DNA from: Oscillospiraceae bacterium
GTDB taxonomy: Bacteria > Bacillota > Clostridia > Oscillospirales > Ruminococcaceae
DNA: 64,000 bases
Direction: 5' to 3'
NCBI GenBank assembly: GCA_014799385.1
Contig: JAAVIC010000020.1
Coordinates: 62,001 to 126,000, forward strand
In this document: piece by piece, positions 63,470-64,000 of the stretch
Layout of the letters: every line of letters begins with the position of its first letter
Position numbering within the stretch: position 1 is the stretch's first letter
The notes under the pieces: model-generated
The model's database searches: none
What the model was told of the DNA's origin: nothing
What the model saw: only the letters and a program-made list of their open reading frames with translations
Program-made: the position numbers and the translations under genes

Positions 63470-64000
63470 GTATTGATTTAGGCGGTACTAACATCAAGGT
63501 CGGCTTGGTAAACGAGAATTACGAAATCGTTGAAAAGGCGTCCACGCCGACAAACCTCCCGCGTTCGGCGGAGGAAATCGTAAAGTCCATGGTGGACACG
63601 ATGTGGAAGGTGCTGAATGCCGCAAAGGTGACTATTGGCGAGGTGAATTCCATTGGAATCGGAACTCCCGGTGTGGCAAACAGAAACAGCGGCGTGGTGT
63701 TGTATTCCTGTAATCTGGATTTCAAAAACGTTAATCTGCGCGAGTTGTTCAAGAAGTATCTTGATAAGCCGCTTTATGTGGAGAATGACGCAAATTCCGC
63801 GGCGTTCGGAGAGGTTCTCGCGGGCGCGGGACAGGGATACAAGGACGTAATCGTTGTTACGCTCGGAACGGGCGTCGGCGGCGGAATCATCATTGATGGG
63901 AAAATCTACACGGGATTCAACTTCTGCGGTGCGGAGCTTGGTCATAATGTTCTCGTGTACAACGGCAGACAGTGCGGCTGCGGACGCAAGGGCTGCTTTG
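63457..64000 (+). CDS. glcK: ROK-family glucokinase (cut by window end)
   Basis: First 181 residues, incomplete. ATP-binding DLGGTNIKVGL (7-17), IGIGTPGV, ENDANSAAFGE (the catalytic Asp region), LGTGVGGGIIIDG and the zinc motif CGCGRKGC at the very end. ROK glucokinase phosphorylates glucose. ATG 63457 has AGGAG 8 nt upstream, inside the end of the previous gene (overlap 13 nt). Forms an operon with hprK. Confidence 0.92.
   Translation, partial: MYNVGIDLGGTNIKVGLVNENYEIVEKASTPTNLPRSAEEIVKSMVDTMWKVLNAAKVTIGEVNSIGIGTPGVANRNSGVVLYSCNLDFKNVNLRELFKKYLDKPLYVENDANSAAFGEVLAGAGQGYKDVIVVTLGTGVGGGIIIDGKIYTGFNFCGAELGHNVLVYNGRQCGCGRKGCF

Overview
The window is a roughly 50% G+C chromosome segment from an anaerobic, spore-forming, flagellated member of the Bacillota, most probably class Clostridia near the Oscillospiraceae/Ruminococcaceae. 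The evidence is a long flagellar/chemotaxis operon of Firmicutes type (FliY, CheC, CheD), sporulation genes (spoIIR, ylbJ), a one-chain pyruvate:ferredoxin oxidoreductase, HPr kinase, strong Shine-Dalgarno sites, frequent TTG/GTG starts and TTGACA-17-TATAAT promoters. Family names rest on motifs I recognise by reading; no database was searched. I saw no tRNA, rRNA, CRISPR array or transposase.

1-20.9 kb (+): flagellar operon fliI(partial)-fliJ-fliK-flgD-(operon protein)-flgE-flbD-motA-motB-fliM-fliY-cheY-fliO-fliP-fliQ-fliR-flhB-flhA-fliA-flgF-like-flgG-like-cheC-cheD, closed by a terminator. It lacks fliL, flhF, flhG and cheA/B/W at their usual places, and the last rod-like protein has a triplicated middle domain.

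20.9-30.8 kb: two tiny coiled-coil paralogues, a sigma gene fused by deletion to an anti-sigma tail, a YwqG-like gene, azlCD, uvrC-rsmD, coaD and its coiled-coil neighbour, ylbJ. 30.8-35.7 kb: an orphan secreted protein and nifJ. 35.7-43.4 kb (-): two sigma/anti-sigma pairs, an operon of one secreted serine protease followed by six tandem paralogous small membrane peptides, and a NatAB-like ABC exporter.

43.4-57.9 kb (+): rpoB-rpoC, a tandem gene duplication, rpsL-rpsG-fusA and tuf. 57.9-64 kb: cca, a LacI-type regulator, an orphan gene, spoIIR (-), then hprK, a pyroglutamyl-peptidase-like gene and a ROK glucokinase running off the end.

Three things look undescribed. First, a family of structured leader elements: terminal inverted repeats starting GCAAAT and ending ATTTGC, with covarying arms and variable inner hairpins, 7-10 nt before the Shine-Dalgarno of unrelated genes (fliQ, flhB, flhA, coaD, rpoB, rpoC, others). 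Second, the protease plus six-peptide array. Third, a shared promoter, TGTGAC-N20-CTATAT, in front of all three sigma genes, one of which is a deletion fusion.
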